DNA of 9,125 bases from QHXN01 sp040509515 (lineage in GTDB: Bacteria; Acidobacteriota; Blastocatellia; Pyrinomonadales; Pyrinomonadaceae): the NCBI GenBank assembly GCA_040509515.1, contig JBEVKV010000010.1, forward strand, positions 1 through 9,125, in the 5' to 3' direction. Each line of letters opens with the position of its first letter. Position 1 is the stretch's first letter. The translations under genes and the position numbers were made by a program. The notes under the pieces are model-generated. The model saw nothing but the letters and a program-made list of their open reading frames with translations, did not search any database and was not told the DNA's origin. Positions 5,666 to 9,125 of this stretch are shown here, in pieces.

Positions 5666-6193
5666 TTAACCGGCCCGCGACGCGCGCCAGCGCGCCGCCC
5701 GCCGATCCATCTCTTTGACGAAACCGTCTTTGCCGTCCATATACGCGTCCATGCTCTGCGGGTGTTCCTCCGCCAACTTCCTCTTCAGCTCGCTGTACCT
5801 TTGTGCGTCCGCGGGGTGTGCAATCATGTAGTCGCGGAACGTCAGGTGGCGCTCCGCCTCCGCCGAGCCGGCCCCGAACGCGTGAACGTGATGCGTCCTG
5901 ATTCCTTCGCGGTTATCCTTACGGAAGTACCGGCGGCCGGGGATTCCGTACTCGCCCATCACTTCATAACCGAGCGACTCCATCGCCGGACTCCGCCCGT
6001 CCACTTCACCGATGTCTCTGACCTCGACCAACAGATCGACGACGGGCTTCGCGTATATATTCGGGATGGACGTGCTGCCGACGTGGTGGACGGCCACGAC
6101 ATTCTCGCCCAGCGCGGCGGCCACGCGCCCCGCCTCCGCCTCGAACGCATCCCGCCATCGGGGGTCGTGCGCGACGACTTCTACTTTCAACAT
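5666..6193 (-). CDS. GrpB-family (UPF0157) protein, nucleotidyltransferase-like fold
   Basis: A soluble protein of 175 residues with no signal peptide. It starts with the family pattern MLKVEVVAHDPRW. It then has HHVGSTSIPN and AKPVVDLLVEV (about 36-58), the GS-x(n)-D-x-L signature of the nucleotidyltransferase-like fold. Further conserved pieces are YGIPGRRYFRK (82-92), THHVHAF (100-106) and HLTFRDYMIAHP (116-127). The length is normal for the family. The biochemical role of GrpB/UPF0157 proteins is not established; the name comes from annotation history and the protein is unrelated to the GrpE chaperone. It is the first gene of a likely two-gene minus-strand unit with the TMEM175-family gene and is divergent from the M16 genes. 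The ribosome site is weak (GAGG about ten bases upstream of the ATG). Confidence 0.9.
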   Translation of the reverse strand: MLKVEVVAHDPRWRDAFEAEAGRVAAALGENVVAVHHVGSTSIPNIYAKPVVDLLVEVRDIGEVDGRSPAMESLGYEVMGEYGIPGRRYFRKDNREGIRTHHVHAFGAGSAEAERHLTFRDYMIAHPADAQRYSELKRKLAEEHPQSMDAYMDGKDGFVKEMDRRAARWRASRAG

Positions 6194-6276
6194 GAGCTGA
6201 GCACCTCGCGAGCAGACTTGTAGACTAACACCCCGGCCGATACTTCGAGCAGTCTACCGTTTGCCCGGCGGTGGTG

Positions 6277-6282
6277 TATAAT
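6277..6282 (+). promoter_or_regulatory. candidate -10 box for the M16 peptidase operon
   Basis: TATAAT, a perfect consensus -10, preceded by TG, lies 51 bases before the ATG of the first M16 gene, in the 140-bp divergent gap with the GrpB-family gene. A -35 at 16-18 bases is poor (TACCGT or nearby). TTGCCC at 6261-6266 is too close at 10 bases. Transcription would begin near 6289. Confidence 0.5.
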
Positions 6283-6333
6283 TACGGCGTCTTCCGAACA
6301 AATCCCAGTCAAGAGAAATTGGAGCCAGACGCC

Positions 6334-7730
<1,397 letters not shown>

Positions 7731-7734
<4 letters not shown>

Positions 7735-9125
7735 TGAGACGCACGTCCACACTCCTGCTCCTCGCCGCCACCTTTCTGCTCGCGCCGCTCTCGGCCGCCT
7801 ACGCGCAGGGGCGCGTGTCGGCCGCGGGCGCACGGAAAACCTCGATGACCAACACAACGAAGCCGGCCGGCGGCGCGGCCGCCGCCGCCAAACTCGCGTC
7901 GGTGCTTGAGCCGTCGCAGTCGCCGCTCGTCTCCTTCCGCCTGCTGTTTATGACGGGCTCGGCCTCCGACCCCGCGGGCAAGGAGGGCGTGGCCTCTCTG
8001 ACGGCCGCGATGCTCGCGGAGGGCGGCTCGCGCTCGATGCCGTACGAAGAGATCGTCGAGGCGATGTACCCGATGGCCACCGGCTTCGGCTGGCAGTCCG
8101 ACAAGGAGATGACCGTCTTCTCGGGCACGACGCACGCCGACAACCTCGACAAGTACTACTCGCTCATCCGCGACATGCTGCTCGACCCGGGCTTCCGCGA
8201 GGAGGACTTCGCGCGCCTGAAGTCAGACGCGATGAACTACTTGAAGACCTCGCTGCGGCAGGGCAACGACGAGGAGCTGGGCAAGGAGTACCTCTACCAG
8301 ATTATCTACGCCGGCCACCCGTACGGGCACCACAACATGGGCACCGTCTCGTCGCTCGAACGCCTGACGCTCGACGACGTGCGCGCCTTCTACCGTACGA
8401 ACTACACGCAGGGCAACCTCGTCCTCGGGCTCGCGGGCGGCTACCCTTCGGACTTCGCCGCGCGCGTCGAGGCCGACTTCGCCAAGCTCCCGGCGGGCGC
8501 GGGCGCGCCGAGGAAGTTCGCGCAGCCCGTCGTCAAGCCCGGCATGAGGGTCGAGATCATCCAGCGCGAGACGCGCGCGACCGCCATCTCGATGGGCTTC
8601 CCCATCCCGGTCAACCGCTCGCACAAGGACTGGCCGGCGCTCGCGCTCGTCGCCTCGTACCTCGGCCAGCACCGATCTTCGGTCAGCCACCTCTACCAGC
8701 GTCTGCGCGAGGCGCGCGGGCTCAACTACGGCGACTACTCCTACGTAGAGTACTTCCCGCGCGGCATGTTCCAGTTCACGCCCGACCCGAACCTCGGCCG
8801 CTCGACGCAGATTTTCCAGATATGGATTCGCCCCGTCGAGCCGCAGAACTCGATGTTCGCGCTGAGGGCCGCGCTCTTCGAGTACGACAGGCTGGTGCGC
8901 GAGGGGCTCAAGCAGACGGACTTCGAGGCCATCCGCGAGTTCCTCGTCAAGAACGCCAACGTGCTCACGTCGACGCAGGGCGCGCGGCTCGGCTACTCGC
9001 TCGACAGCCGCTACTACGGCACGCCCGAGTACACCTCTTTCATGCGCGCGAGTCTGTCGCGGCTCACGCTGGCGGACGTTAACCGCGCCATCAAGCAGCA
9101 CCTCGCGTCCGACCGCATGAGAATC
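7731..9125 (+). CDS. secreted M16B peptidase-like protein, non-catalytic subunit (3' end missing)
   Basis: 465 residues are visible; the frame is still open at the right edge, at a position (SDRMRI) typical of the last strand of the fold, so little is missing. Residues 1-25 are a signal peptide (MMRRTSTLLLL to SAAYA, cut before Q). A low-complexity Ala/Gly stretch follows. The N-terminal M16 domain is recognisable (VSFRLLFMTGSASDPAGKEG), but where the zinc motif should be it reads VASLTAAMLAEGGS (87-100), with no His or Glu ligands. HPYGH and the LTLDDVRAFYRTNYTQGNLVLGLAG linker (212-236) fit the family. In the second domain, LYQRLREARGLNY (321-333) carries the Arg and Tyr that bind the substrate C-terminus in M16B heterodimers. 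It is therefore read as the inactive partner of the upstream enzyme, needed to form the closed chamber. It begins by an ATGA overlap with that gene. Confidence 0.92.

Noticed and set aside
8223..9101. 292-codon minus-strand frame opposite the second M16 gene
   Set aside because: Arg/Val/Glu-rich shadow; the plus-strand frame continues unbroken to the window edge and matches M16.

Overview
The window is GC-rich, gene-dense bacterial DNA from an unidentified organism. Gene content alone does not identify it. A secreted aqualysin-type subtilase, a Tat-exported intradiol dioxygenase-like protein, paired secreted M16 peptidases and GTGACGAG-type intergenic heptamer repeats would fit an environmental Acidobacteriota-like (for example Blastocatellia) genome, but that is an inference with low confidence. 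No RNA gene, CRISPR array, transposase or phage gene is visible, and I found no convincing undescribed multi-gene system.

Layout. Positions 1-250 (minus) hold the N-terminus of a PAS-domain signalling protein running off the left edge. A divergent intergenic region (251-619) carries a clear sigma-70-like promoter (367-395) for a secreted I9-S8 subtilase (620-1834), which ends at a strong intrinsic terminator (1894-1934). Next, on the plus strand, come pncA (nicotinamidase, 2013-2570) and pncB (nicotinate phosphoribosyltransferase, 2666-4126). Together they form the first two steps of the deamidating NAD salvage (Preiss-Handler) route: nicotinamide to nicotinate to nicotinate mononucleotide. 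Between them lies a long imperfect hairpin built from 7-bp repeats with a terminator-like core, the most unusual non-coding structure here.

Three minus-strand genes follow, convergent with pncB. They are a Tat-signal intradiol dioxygenase-like protein (4194-4844), a TMEM175-family potassium-channel-like membrane protein (5041-5625) and a GrpB-family protein (5666-6193). The last two are 40 bp apart and probably cotranscribed. A second divergent region (6194-6333) with a perfect TATAAT leads into two M16 peptidase genes on the plus strand. The first (6334-7734) carries the full zinc motif. The second (7731 to the right edge, incomplete) overlaps it by the 4-bp ATGA junction and lacks the zinc motif but keeps an Arg/Tyr substrate-binding motif. 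They look like the catalytic and non-catalytic subunits of a secreted M16B heterodimer.

Theme: exported proteolysis (subtilase and M16 pair) next to housekeeping NAD salvage. The other genes have no evident pathway link to these.
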